Shown here: positions 56,286 to 64,000 of the stretch, piece after piece
How positions within the stretch are numbered: position 1 is the first letter of the stretch
How the letters are laid out: each line of letters begins with the position of its first letter
Assembly: GCF_001541315.1 (NCBI RefSeq)
Contig: NZ_LMVK01000001.1
Location: 620,001-684,000 of the forward strand
Direction of reading: 5' to 3'
From: Agrobacterium tumefaciens str. B6
Lineage (GTDB): Bacteria > Pseudomonadota > Alphaproteobacteria > Rhizobiales > Rhizobiaceae
Length of the DNA stretch: 64,000 bases
Position numbers and translations under genes: made by a program
Notes under the pieces: generated by a model
The model's database searches: none
Told to the model about the DNA's origin: nothing
Seen by the model: only the letters and a program-made list of their open reading frames with translations

Positions 56286-57332
56286 ATGAACATCGCCGTT
56301 TCCAAACCCCCTTTGACGATAAGGCTGTGCGGACCGCGCGGCTTTTGTGCGGGCGTGGACCGGGCGATCCAGATCGTCGTGCTGGCGCTGAAAGCCTATG
56401 GCGCGCCTGTCTATGTCCGCCACGAAATCGTTCATAACCGCTATGTGGTGGAGGGGCTGGAAGCCAAGGGTGCGGTCTTCGTCGAGGAGCTGCACGAAAT
56501 CCCCACCGAGCATCGTGAGCAGCCGGTGGTTTTCTCCGCCCATGGCGTGCCGAAATCAGTGCCTGAGGATGCGCAGGCTCGTAACCTGTTTTATCTCGAT
56601 GCCACTTGCCCGCTGGTCTCCAAGGTCCACAAGCAGGCCATGCGCCACCAGCGGCTTGGCCGCCATGTGGTGCTGATCGGCCATGCCGGCCATCCCGAGG
56701 TCATCGGCACCATGGGCCAGCTTCCCGAAGGTACCGTCTCGCTGATCGAGACGGTGGAGGATGCCGGCCGTTACGAACCGCTGGACCGTGAAAATCTCGG
56801 CTTCGTCACTCAGACGACATTGTCGGTTGATGACACCGCAGGCGTTATCGCCAGGCTGCAGGAACGTTTCCCGGCCATTCAGGCGCCCGCAGCCGACAGC
56901 ATCTGTTACGCAACCACCAATCGTCAGGATGCGGTGAAGCAGGCAGCCCCCGGCTGTGACCTGTTCATCGTTGTCGGTGCGCCCAATTCCTCCAATTCCA
57001 AGCGGCTGGTGGAAGTGGCGCTGCGCGCCGGCGCCAAGCGCTCCGTGCTGGTGCAGCGGGCCTCGGAAATCGACTGGGATGAAATCGGCGATATCAGCAC
57101 CGTCGGCCTCTCGGCCGGTGCTTCCGCACCTGAGGTTATCGTTGACGAGATCATCGAGGCCTTCAAGGCGCGCTTCGACACCACGCTCGATCTTGCCGTA
57201 ACGGTTGAGGAAACGGAACATTTCCTCGTCAATCGCGAGCTGCGCAGCATCGAGCTGACGACGGATGATATGGCCTTCGTCAACGGCAATGCCAGCAATG
57301 CGCTGCCGCCGAAAACCGCCGCCGGCATTTAA
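56286..57332 (+). CDS. ispH: 4-hydroxy-3-methylbut-2-enyl diphosphate reductase
   Basis: This 348-residue iron-sulfur enzyme makes IPP and DMAPP in the last step of the MEP pathway. Cluster cysteines are in [10 protein letters not shown] (Cys21), [12 protein letters not shown] and [24 protein letters not shown] is a further hallmark. ATG 56286 is chosen, preceded by a duplicated CTGGCCAAGGAG unit that gives two possible ribosome sites. It lies after surf1 and is followed by thrB. Confidence 0.96.
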   Translation: MNIAVSKPPLTIRLCGPRGFCAGVDRAIQIVVLALKAYGAPVYVRHEIVHNRYVVEGLEAKGAVFVEELHEIPTEHREQPVVFSAHGVPKSVPEDAQARNLFYLDATCPLVSKVHKQAMRHQRLGRHVVLIGHAGHPEVIGTMGQLPEGTVSLIETVEDAGRYEPLDRENLGFVTQTTLSVDDTAGVIARLQERFPAIQAPAADSICYATTNRQDAVKQAAPGCDLFIVVGAPNSSNSKRLVEVALRAGAKRSVLVQRASEIDWDEIGDISTVGLSAGASAPEVIVDEIIEAFKARFDTTLDLAVTVEETEHFLVNRELRSIELTTDDMAFVNGNASNALPPKTAAGI

Positions 57333-57421
57333 AGCTGGATGATGCTGACTGTGGGCGGTTTCCGTCTCACAGGCGTCATCCATCGAGATTTCCACTCTAT
57401 CCTTCATCAAGAGATTTGAAA

Positions 57422-58390
57422 TTGGCAGTTTATACTGATATCACCGAAGATGATCTGAGGAATTTCCTCACGCAGTACGACGTCGGCAGCCTCACCTCTT
57501 ACAAGGGCATTGCCGAGGGCGTCGAAAACTCCAATTTCCTGCTGCACACCACCAAGGACCCGCTGATCCTGACGCTTTATGAAAAGCGCGTGGAGAAAAA
57601 CGATCTGCCCTTCTTCCTCGGCCTCATGCAGCATCTGGCAGCCAAGGGCCTGTCCTGCCCCTTGCCGCTGCCGCGCAAGGATGGCGAGTTGCTGGGAGAA
57701 CTGTCTGGCCGGCCGGCGGCGCTGATTTCCTTTCTTGAAGGCATGTGGCTGAGAAAGCCGGAGGCGAAACATTGCCGGGAAGTCGGCAAGGCGCTCGCCG
57801 CCATGCATCTGGCCGGTGAAGGCTTCGAGATCAAGCGGCCGAATGCGCTCTCCGTCGAAGGCTGGAAGGTGCTTTGGAACAAGTCCGAAGCGCGTGCTGA
57901 TGAGGTGGAGAAGGGCCTGAAAGACGAGATTCGCCCTGAGATCGATTATCTCGCCGCCCATTGGCCGAAAGATCTGCCGGCCGGCGTCATCCATGCCGAT
58001 CTGTTTCAGGACAATGTGTTTTTCCTGGGCGACGAACTTTCCGGCCTGATCGACTTTTATTTCGCCTGCAACGACCTGCTCGCTTATGACGTCTCGATCT
58101 GCCTCAATGCCTGGTGCTTCGAAAAGGACGGCGCCTATAACGTCACCAAGGGCAAGGCGCTGCTGGAAGGCTACCAGTCGGTGCGTCCGCTGAGCGAAGC
58201 GGAGCTGGAAGCGCTGCCGCTTCTGGCGCGCGGTTCGGCGCTGCGTTTCTTCCTGACGCGCCTTTACGACTGGCTGACGACGCCCGAGGGCGCGCTGGTG
58301 GTGAAGAAGGACCCGCTGGAATATCTGCGCAAACTGCGGTTCCACCGTTCCATCGCCAATGTCGCCGAATACGGGCTGGCGGGCGAATGA
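57422..58390 (+). CDS. thrB: Homoserine kinase (choline-kinase fold)
   Basis: This 322-residue kinase is of the ThrB type used by alphaproteobacteria, unrelated to the GHMP enzyme of E. coli. [20 protein letters not shown] holds the catalytic Asp and metal ligand Asn. It phosphorylates homoserine for threonine synthesis. The start is TTG 57422, as AAGAG eight bases upstream fits this better than TTG 57416. rnhA overlaps its end by 4 bases (ATGA). Confidence 0.92.
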   Translation: MAVYTDITEDDLRNFLTQYDVGSLTSYKGIAEGVENSNFLLHTTKDPLILTLYEKRVEKNDLPFFLGLMQHLAAKGLSCPLPLPRKDGELLGELSGRPAALISFLEGMWLRKPEAKHCREVGKALAAMHLAGEGFEIKRPNALSVEGWKVLWNKSEARADEVEKGLKDEIRPEIDYLAAHWPKDLPAGVIHADLFQDNVFFLGDELSGLIDFYFACNDLLAYDVSICLNAWCFEKDGAYNVTKGKALLEGYQSVRPLSEAELEALPLLARGSALRFFLTRLYDWLTTPEGALVVKKDPLEYLRKLRFHRSIANVAEYGLAGE

Positions 58391-58827
58391 AACATGTCGA
58401 TATTTTCACCGATGGCGCCTGCTCCGGCAATCCCGGTCCGGGCGGTTGGGGCGCAGTGCTGCGCTATGGCGAGGTGGAGAAGGAACTCTCCGGCGGCGAG
58501 GCCGAGACCACCAATAACCGCATGGAATTGATGGCGGCGATTTCGGCGCTCAATGCGCTGAAGAGCCCCTGCGAGGTCGATCTTTATACCGACAGCGCCT
58601 ATGTCAAGGACGGCATCACCAAGTGGATTTTCGGCTGGAAAAAGAAGGGCTGGAAGACGGCCGATAACAAGCCGGTCAAGAATGTCGAGCTGTGGCAGGC
58701 GCTGGAAGCGGCACAGGAACGCCACAAGGTCACCCTGCACTGGGTCAAGGGCCATGCCGGCCATCCTGAAAACGAGCGCGCCGACGAACTGGCGCGAAAG
58801 GGCATGGAGCCCTTCAAACGGCGGTAA
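58387..58827 (+). CDS. rnhA: Ribonuclease HI
   Basis: This 146-residue type I RNase H has the DEDD active site: Asp in [20 protein letters not shown], Glu in [10 protein letters not shown], Asp in LYTDSAYV and Asp in [11 protein letters not shown]. It removes RNA from RNA-DNA hybrids. It overlaps thrB by 4 bases. The window also carries rnhB, so both RNase H classes are present. Confidence 0.97.
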   Translation: MKHVDIFTDGACSGNPGPGGWGAVLRYGEVEKELSGGEAETTNNRMELMAAISALNALKSPCEVDLYTDSAYVKDGITKWIFGWKKKGWKTADNKPVKNVELWQALEAAQERHKVTLHWVKGHAGHPENERADELARKGMEPFKRR

Positions 58828-58972
58828 TGGAAGCCTGCTCTATCTTGGGTCGGCGAAAATAGAGCCGACTTGATCTCGGGCCCCATTATCCGGGGTTGTG
58901 AAAACCGAAACCCGACCTATCTTGTCGTCAAGGGGGTGCTCCAGTGGCGCCCAACGGAGGAGAGAAATCCGG

Positions 58973-59281
58973 ATGATCCTGCATTGTGTATTTTTACGCT
59001 TCAAGGCCGCAACGGCGTCTTCTGAAAAACAGGCAATATTCGAGGCGATCGCTGCCCTGAAGGATGTCATCCCCGGCATCATTGATGTGAAATACGGCCA
59101 GAATGTCTCGCCTGAGGGGCTGAATGGCGGTTTTGTCGATGGTTTCATCGTGACGCTGGAAAGCCCCGAAGCCCGCGACGACTATCTCGCCCATCCGCAG
59201 CACATGGAAGTGGGGGAGCGTCTCGTGTCGCTCACCGATGGCGGTCTCGCCGGGCTTCTGGTGTTCGATATGAATGTTTGA
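58973..59281 (+). CDS. Dabb-family (stress-responsive A/B barrel) protein
   Basis: This 102-residue protein has the dimeric alpha-beta barrel pattern: ILHCVFLRFKAATASSEKQ, VIPGIIDVKYGQNVSPEGL, and FIVTLESPEARDDYLAHPQH. Dabb proteins are often stress-induced in plants and bacteria; function is usually unknown. ATG 58973 follows GGAGGAGA. A terminator follows immediately. Confidence 0.85.
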   Translation: MILHCVFLRFKAATASSEKQAIFEAIAALKDVIPGIIDVKYGQNVSPEGLNGGFVDGFIVTLESPEARDDYLAHPQHMEVGERLVSLTDGGLAGLLVFDMNV

Positions 59282-59282
59282 G

Positions 59283-59306
59283 AGGGCGGCCGAGCCGCCC
59301 TTTATT
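59283..59306 (+). terminator. Terminator after the Dabb gene
   Basis: AGGGCGGC (59283-59290), loop CGA, then GCCGCCCT (59294-59301) running into TTTATTC. Confidence 0.8.
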
Positions 59307-59349
59307 CTTCAATGCGAATGCCTGTCGTGAGATCGTATCACTAAGTGTG

Positions 59350-59463
59350 CCGTCACCCCGGACTTGATCCGGGGTCCAGTGCGATCAAGTCCTTGATCGC
59401 GAAAGACTCTTCTCACGGCGCAGGCGCGCGTGGCTGGATGCCGGATCATGTCCGGCATGACGG
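59350..59463. repeat. Intergenic three-hairpin mosaic repeat
   Basis: Outer arm CCGTCACCCCGGACTTGATC then CGGGGTCCAG; inner hairpin GCGATCAAGTCCTTGATCGC; a GCGC-rich segment; closing arm GGCTGGATGCCGG...CCGGCATGACGG. The inner stem differs from the 46.6-kb copy on both sides while keeping full pairing and the TCC loop. Confidence 0.88.
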
Positions 59464-59507
59464 AAAGTTGGAGCCTTTACATTTACAAGGAGAGACCAAG
59501 CTCGCCC

Positions 59508-59993
59508 TCAAAGCTGCTCGATCATCGCCGCAGCGGCAGAGACCGTTGCCTGACCGGGATTCTCTTCCACGTTGAGCGACTTCACCACGCCGTCTTCCAC
59601 CAGCATCGAATAACGCTTGGAGCGCACGCCAAGGCCGCCGCCGGACAGATCGGCATCGAGGCCGAGCGCCTTGGTGAAGGACGCATCCCAGTCGGCGAGG
59701 AAGTGAATTTTGCCCTGACCGCCTGATGATTGCGCCCATGCGCCCATGACGTGCCAGTCATTGACGGCGACGACGGCGATATCGTCCACGCCCTTGGAAA
59801 GAATGGCGTCGCGATTTTCGAGATAGCCCGGCAGGTGGTTCAGCGAGCAGGTGGGGGTAAAAGCGCCGGGAACGGCGAAGAGAACCACCTTCTTGCCACC
59901 GAAAAGCACGTCCGTGGTGGTTTCCACCGGGCCGTCGGCCGTCTTTTCCTTGAAGGTTGCGGAAGGCAGTTTTTCGCCGATCTTTATGGTCAT
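59508..59993 (-). CDS. Peroxiredoxin (Prx5-like)
   Basis: This 161-residue thioredoxin-fold peroxidase has the peroxidatic Cys49 in VPGAFTPTCSLNHLPGYL, the Prx5 hallmark (PGAFTPTCS), and the later VNDWHVMGAW block. It reduces H2O2 and organic peroxides. It is monocistronic on the minus strand, upstream of the orphan DsbD-alpha gene's 3' end. No clear OxyR site is visible. Confidence 0.93.
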   Translation of the reverse strand: MTIKIGEKLPSATFKEKTADGPVETTTDVLFGGKKVVLFAVPGAFTPTCSLNHLPGYLENRDAILSKGVDDIAVVAVNDWHVMGAWAQSSGGQGKIHFLADWDASFTKALGLDADLSGGGLGVRSKRYSMLVEDGVVKSLNVEENPGQATVSAAAAMIEQL

Positions 59994-60091
59994 ATCCGTG
60001 CTCCTGTAGCCGTTCGGTTCGCGCGACTATAGAGCACGGAAATGAAAGCTGTCATGCGGTTTTCGAGATAAATTCCGCCGCAAAACGCCGC

Positions 60092-60940
60092 TCACGGCTT
60101 CGGGAAATTCAGCATGGTCTCCATGGCCCGGTCGCCTGACTTGACCAGAATGGGCCAGCTGTTGCCCTGCACCTGATAGGTTTTCGGCAGGCCCTTGATG
60201 TTCATGTAAAAGGAGAGCTTGCGCTTGTCGCGCACCAGGTTCTGCGGCTCGTAATAGGCAAAACCGGAGGGACCGGCGATGAATATTTCGGTCTCCTTGG
60301 GTGCGTTTTCCGGAAGCTGCAGCTGCACGCCGAGCATGGTCTTGTCGGGCGTGATGTGGAAATCGATCACCTTGAAATCGTCGGACGCCGCCTCGGGCAA
60401 CGTTTCGCGCGCCTCTTCGAGAAGGCGGCGTTCCTCGCTGTCATCATCACCCGCATTGCCGCGGTCGATGGAAAACTTCGCCTCGAAGGGAATGCAGATA
60501 TTCTGGCACACGCCGATAAAGGCGGTGAGGTCTATCTTCCCGCTCGCTGCCGGGTCGGCGGCTTTCAGCTGAAACGGAAGGCTGACGGCGTGGTCATAGC
60601 CGATATCGGTGATGTCGCCGTTTTCGATCAGCTTCGGAACCGGATAGGCCATGGTGGTAAGCGCCACGCCGCTTGCCGGATCGGGCGTTATCTGCGGCGG
60701 TATGCCTGCTTCGCCCGGTTCGCGCCAATAGGTGATCCAGCCGTCCTTCGGCTCGATCTGCAGCACGCCGCGCACCACGCCGTCCGCATCCATGGCAAGG
60801 CTTGCCACGCGCATCAGGCCGCCCTCGCTTCTGGCCCAGTCGGTAATTTCGGCCTGGGCGGCATGCATGCCGCCGAGGAGGGCGGCAAATGCGGCCGCGA
60901 GACGAAGATGTGAAAATCGAAAGAATATCCTGACGCTCAT
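60092..60940 (-). CDS. Orphan DsbD N-terminal (alpha) domain protein
   Basis: This 282-residue secreted protein has a signal peptide (SHLRLAAAFAALLGGMHAAQA) and a DsbD-alpha immunoglobulin-like domain with the redox cysteines Cys145 and Cys149 in FIGVCQNICIPF. Full DsbD also has a membrane domain and a thioredoxin domain; both are missing here. So it is a stand-alone periplasmic thiol carrier needing partners elsewhere. It is divergent from the YqgE gene. Confidence 0.85.
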   Translation of the reverse strand: MSVRIFFRFSHLRLAAAFAALLGGMHAAQAEITDWARSEGGLMRVASLAMDADGVVRGVLQIEPKDGWITYWREPGEAGIPPQITPDPASGVALTTMAYPVPKLIENGDITDIGYDHAVSLPFQLKAADPAASGKIDLTAFIGVCQNICIPFEAKFSIDRGNAGDDDSEERRLLEEARETLPEAASDDFKVIDFHITPDKTMLGVQLQLPENAPKETEIFIAGPSGFAYYEPQNLVRDKRKLSFYMNIKGLPKTYQVQGNSWPILVKSGDRAMETMLNFPKP

Positions 60941-61101
60941 GCTTCCCGTCTAACCCAACATCGCCCGACGGACCAGTTACGAATTCGTGCGGTTCATCAT
61001 TTTCGGTTGATTGATCGGGCGCGATGCCGCATCCTGTCCTCTGTCGAAGTGCGAACGCCGTTTTCCGTTGAGCGACGGAATTCGGTCTGCTGGAGGCGCC
61101 G

Positions 61102-61707
61102 GTGAGCTTTTCAACCCTGATGGACAAACGCGAACGTGGCTTTCTCGATGGCCAGTTCCTCATCGCTATGCCGGGGCTGGACGACGGCAATTTTGCCCGT
61201 GCGGTGATCTATATCTGCGCCCATTCGGATGCCGGGGCCATGGGCTTCATCATCAACCGGCCGCAGCAGATCACGTTTACGGATATTCTGCTGCATCTGA
61301 AGCTGGTGGATAGCAACGACGCCATCATGCTGCCCAACCGGACCCGCGAATTTCCAATCCAGTGCGGCGGCCCGGTGGAATCCGGCCGCGGTTTCGTGCT
61401 GCATTCGGATGACTATTTAAGCGAATCCAGCATTCCGGTCAGCGATGACATTTCGCTGACTGCAACGCTTGATATCGTCCGCGCCATTTCCAACGGCCGC
61501 GGCCCGCAAAGGGCGACCATGATGCTCGGTTATGCCGGCTGGGGTCCGGGCCAGCTGGAAAACGAGATCGCCAATAATGGCTGGCTGAATTGCCCCGCTG
61601 CGGAAGAGCTGATCTTCGACCGTGGGCTGGACAATAAATACGAGCGGGCGCTGGCCCTGATGGGCGTCGATGCGCGCATGCTCTCCACGGATGCCGGGCA
61701 CGCCTGA
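61102..61707 (+). CDS. YqgE/AlgH-family protein
   Basis: This 201-residue protein has [57 protein letters not shown] and [17 protein letters not shown], the AlgH blocks. The family lacks a settled function despite a name taken from alginate regulation. The start is GTG 61102 after GGAGG. It ends before the CsbD gene and its stress promoter. Confidence 0.9.
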   Translation: MSFSTLMDKRERGFLDGQFLIAMPGLDDGNFARAVIYICAHSDAGAMGFIINRPQQITFTDILLHLKLVDSNDAIMLPNRTREFPIQCGGPVESGRGFVLHSDDYLSESSIPVSDDISLTATLDIVRAISNGRGPQRATMMLGYAGWGPGQLENEIANNGWLNCPAAEELIFDRGLDNKYERALALMGVDARMLSTDAGHA

Positions 61708-61736
61708 TCTCAACACAATTCCTGCCCCTTTCGGCT

Positions 61737-61762
61737 GGAACCAAATCCTGACCCCTGACGTT
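61737..61762 (+). promoter_or_regulatory. EcfG-type general stress promoter of csbD
   Basis: GGAAC (61737-61741), 17 bases, then CGTT (61759-61762) is a full match to the EcfG consensus, 52 bases before the CsbD start, with the right orientation and a family known to be stress-induced. Confidence 0.75.
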
Positions 61763-61813
61763 ACCCACCCGGAAAGCCGGACAGACAGTACGGCTCAACT
61801 AGGGAGCAGTAAT

Positions 61814-62005
61814 ATGGGTAGCACATCTGACAAGATCGCCGGTAAAGCCAATGAAGTTGCTGGCAAGGTGAAGAAGAGCGTCGGCGAAGCGACGGGCAAT
61901 AATGAATTGCGTGCTAAGGGTGCCGCCCAGGAAACCAAGGGCAAGGTTCAGAGCTCCGTCGGCAAGGCGAAGGACGCCGTCAAGGGCGCCGTCGACCGCA
62001 TGTAA
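61814..62005 (+). CDS. CsbD-family general stress protein
   Basis: This 63-residue highly charged protein is built of Lys/Gly/Ala-rich repeats: [41 protein letters not shown] and [10 protein letters not shown], the CsbD pattern. CsbD proteins are among the most strongly induced general-stress proteins in many bacteria, but their mechanism is unknown. ATG 61814 follows GGGAG. It has its own EcfG-type promoter and a downstream hairpin. Confidence 0.9.
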   Translation: MGSTSDKIAGKANEVAGKVKKSVGEATGNNELRAKGAAQETKGKVQSSVGKAKDAVKGAVDRM

Positions 62006-62047
62006 TTCTGCATGAAACATTGCGCCTCTCCCACGATGCGGCGCATG

Positions 62048-62075
62048 GAGCGCATGTGTTATCGCACATGCGCTC
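62048..62075 (+). terminator. Hairpin after csbD
   Basis: GAGCGCATGTG (62048-62058) pairs perfectly with CACATGCGCTC (62065-62075) around TTATCG, followed by TTGTC. A terminator is likely though the T run is broken. Confidence 0.65.
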
Positions 62076-62174
62076 TTGTCATGTGAGGGCCATGACGGAC
62101 CGGGCCGCTACGCCTGCGCCTTCACATCTTATCTCTGCTTTTCTTTCACCCGTCCCATCGCAAGGGTTTCATAC

Positions 62175-63269
62175 ATGAAGCTTTTCTCCTGCGCATCCTG
62201 CGGCCAGCCTGTCCATTTCGACAATCGCTTCTGTGTCTCCTGCGGCCATCGTCTGGCTTTCGTGCCGGAACGGCTTTCCATGGAAGCGCTGGCGCCTGCG
62301 GGTGAACCGAACTGGCAGATCGTCGCCCAGCCGGAAAAGCAGGTGCGGTTTTGCGCCAATGAGGTGAATGATATCTGCAACTGGTCTGTGCCGGCGGAAA
62401 GCGCCAATGCCTTTTGCCCGGCCTGCAGCCACAATCGCCTGGTGCCTGATATGGCCACAGAGCAGGGGATTGAACAATGGCACCGCATCAGTCAGGCGCA
62501 GCGGCACCTGTTTTATTCGATCCTGCGGCTTGGCCTGCCGCATCCCAATCGTGATGCTGACCCCGCAGGCGGCCTCGTCTTCGACTTTCTGGTGGATGAG
62601 GTGGCGCTCGATGGTTCCGTCATTCCCGCCATGACCGGCCACGACGAAGGCCTGATCGCCATCCGCGCGGCCGAGGCCGATGACGCGACGCGCGAACAGG
62701 TGCGCGCCAACATGAACGAGCCATACCGCACCATGCTTGGCCACTTCCGCCACGAGGTCGGGCACTTCATCTGGAACAAGCTGGTGCGGGACGAAAACCG
62801 GCTGGAGGCCTGTCGCGCCGTCTTTGGTGACGAGCGCGAGGATTATGGCGCCGCCCTGCAACGCAATTATGATGGCGGGCCGCGCCCCGACTGGCAGGAG
62901 AATTTCATCAGTTCCTATGCCTCGGTCCACCCCTGGGAGGATTTCGCCGAATGTTTCGCCCATTATCTGCATATCGTCGATACGCTCGAAACCGCACGCG
63001 CCTTCGGTGTGGCGATCGATCCTGACGGGCACGAGGAAATGGCGGCGGAAGTGACGTTCGATCCCTATAAGGCCCGCAGCGCCGCGCAGCTGGTGAAAGC
63101 CTGGATCCCGCTCAGCGTCGCCATCAATTCCATCCAGCGTAGCATGGGGGAGGCGGACCTTTATCCCTTCGTGCTGACGCCGCCGGTGGTGGCGAAGATG
63201 GAGTTCATCCACGACCTGTTACATGGGAGCGTGGCGGCGGATGCGCAGCCGGTGATGATGGTTCAGTAA
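62175..63269 (+). CDS. Zinc-ribbon putative metallopeptidase (COG4307-like)
   Basis: This 364-residue cytosolic protein has an N-terminal zinc ribbon (Cys6, Cys9, Cys20, Cys23), a second Cys cluster (Cys60, Cys68, Cys81, Cys84) and an HExxH protease motif at His193-His197 in FRHEVGHFIWN, with ECFAHY later as a possible third metal ligand. The function is not established; the two ribbons suggest a nucleic-acid or protein partner. It is monocistronic, 169 bases after CsbD. Confidence 0.82.
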   Translation: MKLFSCASCGQPVHFDNRFCVSCGHRLAFVPERLSMEALAPAGEPNWQIVAQPEKQVRFCANEVNDICNWSVPAESANAFCPACSHNRLVPDMATEQGIEQWHRISQAQRHLFYSILRLGLPHPNRDADPAGGLVFDFLVDEVALDGSVIPAMTGHDEGLIAIRAAEADDATREQVRANMNEPYRTMLGHFRHEVGHFIWNKLVRDENRLEACRAVFGDEREDYGAALQRNYDGGPRPDWQENFISSYASVHPWEDFAECFAHYLHIVDTLETARAFGVAIDPDGHEEMAAEVTFDPYKARSAAQLVKAWIPLSVAINSIQRSMGEADLYPFVLTPPVVAKMEFIHDLLHGSVAADAQPVMMVQ

Positions 63270-63327
63270 ATATTCGGCGTGCAGGTTGAAAATCCGAGAC
63301 GTTCCGGGGAGCATTAGCCCTCTCCGT

Positions 63328-63413
63328 CGTCATCCTCGGGCTTGTCCCGAGGATCTGCCGTCGGTAGTTTTAGCATGCGTGATTAGATCCTCGGGACAAG
63401 CCCGAGGATGACG
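63328..63413. repeat. Intergenic palindromic repeat, perfect 29-bp arms
   Basis: Arms at 63328-63356 and 63385-63413 are perfect inverted copies (CGTCATCCTCGGGCTTGTCC then CGAGGATCT and its complement) with a 28-base loop. It is nearly the same as the 6.9-kb copy in its arms but not in its loop. Confidence 0.9.
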
Positions 63414-63465
63414 TGGAATTTGAGGAGGAGACTGCGCCCCCTCGCTTCCATGTACGCAATATCCC

Positions 63466-64000
63466 TTACGAAGCCCGCTTCGTCGGCTGGAACCGCTCCC
63501 GTAGAAGCTTCAGCGCCGCATCGCCGGAGACCGGCGTGCCGAACAGGAAGCTCTGGCCGAAATGGCAGTTCATGCGGGCCAGTTCGGCCGCATCTTCAGG
63601 CGTTTCGATGCCTTCCGCCACCACCTGCATGTCGAGTGCGCGCGCCATGGCGATGACGGAGCGCAGCAGAACGTTGCGCTTGTCGCTGGTATTGGCCACC
63701 AGCGCCTTGTCGAGCTTGATCGTGTCGAAGGGGAAGCGGGTGAGGTAGGCGAGTGACGAATAGCCGGTGCCGAAATCATCCATGGCGAGGCTGAGGCCGG
63801 TTTCCTTGAGCTTGGAAAGCACCAGCCGCGCCTGTTCCGGGTTTTCCATGACAACCGATTCCGTCAGCTCCAGCTTCAGCTGCTGCGGATTGCAGCGCGT
63901 GCGGGTCAGCATGCCGCGCACATCGTTGTACAATTCGTTGTTCAGCAATTGCGCGCTGGAAATATTGACGGAGATGAAGATCGGCATCTTTTCGATGGCG
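63466..64000 (-). CDS. EAL-domain protein, likely c-di-GMP phosphodiesterase (partial)
   Basis: The C-terminal 177 or so residues are present; the frame runs off the right edge. PIFISVNISSAQL, LKLELTESVVM (the E of the metal site), MDDFGTGYSSLAYL and VAEGIETPEDA with the terminal FGQSFLFGTPV are EAL hallmarks, all intact, so an active phosphodiesterase is likely. Whether a GGDEF or sensor domain precedes it cannot be seen. Confidence 0.9.
   Translation of the reverse strand, partial: AIEKMPIFISVNISSAQLLNNELYNDVRGMLTRTRCNPQQLKLELTESVVMENPEQARLVLSKLKETGLSLAMDDFGTGYSSLAYLTRFPFDTIKLDKALVANTSDKRNVLLRSVIAMARALDMQVVAEGIETPEDAAELARMNCHFGQSFLFGTPVSGDAALKLLRERFQPTKRAS

Noticed and set aside
61008..61020. 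FNR-like TTGATTGATC before the YqgE gene
   Set aside because: Second half-site is absent; it is a short direct repeat.

Overview
The window is a gene-dense piece of core alphaproteobacterial chromosome, very probably from Rhizobiaceae and most like an Agrobacterium circular chromosome. This rests on an F0 ATP synthase operon kept apart from F1 (atpI-B-E-b'-b), a complete aa3 oxidase operon with its assembly genes, a bioMNY biotin transporter, two BA14K proteins, an IalB-family protein, a ThrB of the choline-kinase fold, and many alphaproteobacterial intergenic palindromes. Genus-level placement comes from remembered gene content and was not searched. I see no tRNA, rRNA, CRISPR array, insertion sequence or prophage.

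Layout. 1-3.3 kb: the end of a SleB-like hydrolase, then the F0 operon with a sigma70-type promoter and a strong terminator. 3.5-5.8 kb: a two-gene chromate cassette (rhodanese-ChrB fusion, ChrA), the best accessory candidate. 5.9-12.2 kb: rnhB, a radical SAM protein, a glycosyltransferase-like protein, an FAD oxidoreductase, Sua5 and a hypothetical protein. 12.5-20.5 kb: a Rieske oxygenase/reductase pair resembling glycine-betaine demethylase, two BA14K proteins, a CorA/ZntB transporter, an acyl-CoA dehydrogenase/enoyl-CoA hydratase pair and a small secreted protein. 20.6-30.5 kb: two RNA methyltransferase genes, a chemoreceptor, a transporter-like gene divergent from an Lrp regulator, a small XRE-controlled divergon, and dxs. 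30.6-38.5 kb: pirin, xseB, a deacetylase-like protein, bioMNY, a YcaQ-type glycosylase, ribB and aroC. 39-48.8 kb: fabI with a DnaJ protein and a phosphatase, pdxH, a TauE/SafE permease, a MazG-like protein, HAD and VOC proteins, tldD and an IalB protein. 49-58.8 kb: ctaC-ctaD-ctaB-(43-aa ORF)-ctaG-ctaE-DUF983-surf1, then ispH-thrB-rnhA. 59-64 kb: peroxiredoxin, an orphan DsbD-alpha domain, YqgE, CsbD, a zinc peptidase, and an EAL protein running off the end.

How the genes fit together. Respiration and energy coupling dominate: F0 at one end, and at the other the aa3 oxidase with heme O synthesis (CtaB), copper delivery (CtaG) and Surf1. Dxs and IspH supply isoprenoids, including the farnesyl group CtaB needs. 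Candidate regulation read from the DNA includes an FNR/FixK-type box just before ctaC, EcfG-type general-stress promoters before csbD and the first BA14K gene (with a third match before atpI), a LiuR-like palindrome before the acyl-CoA dehydrogenase, and a perfect 8+8 bp palindrome in the XRE divergon.

No wholly new multi-gene system stands out. The most notable items are the mosaic palindromic repeats, in which inner stems covary and at least one copy is inverted; the XRE/monooxygenase/SnoaL divergon; the His-rich duplicated N-terminus of CtaD; and the RibB whose GTP cyclohydrolase II half has lost its zinc cysteines.
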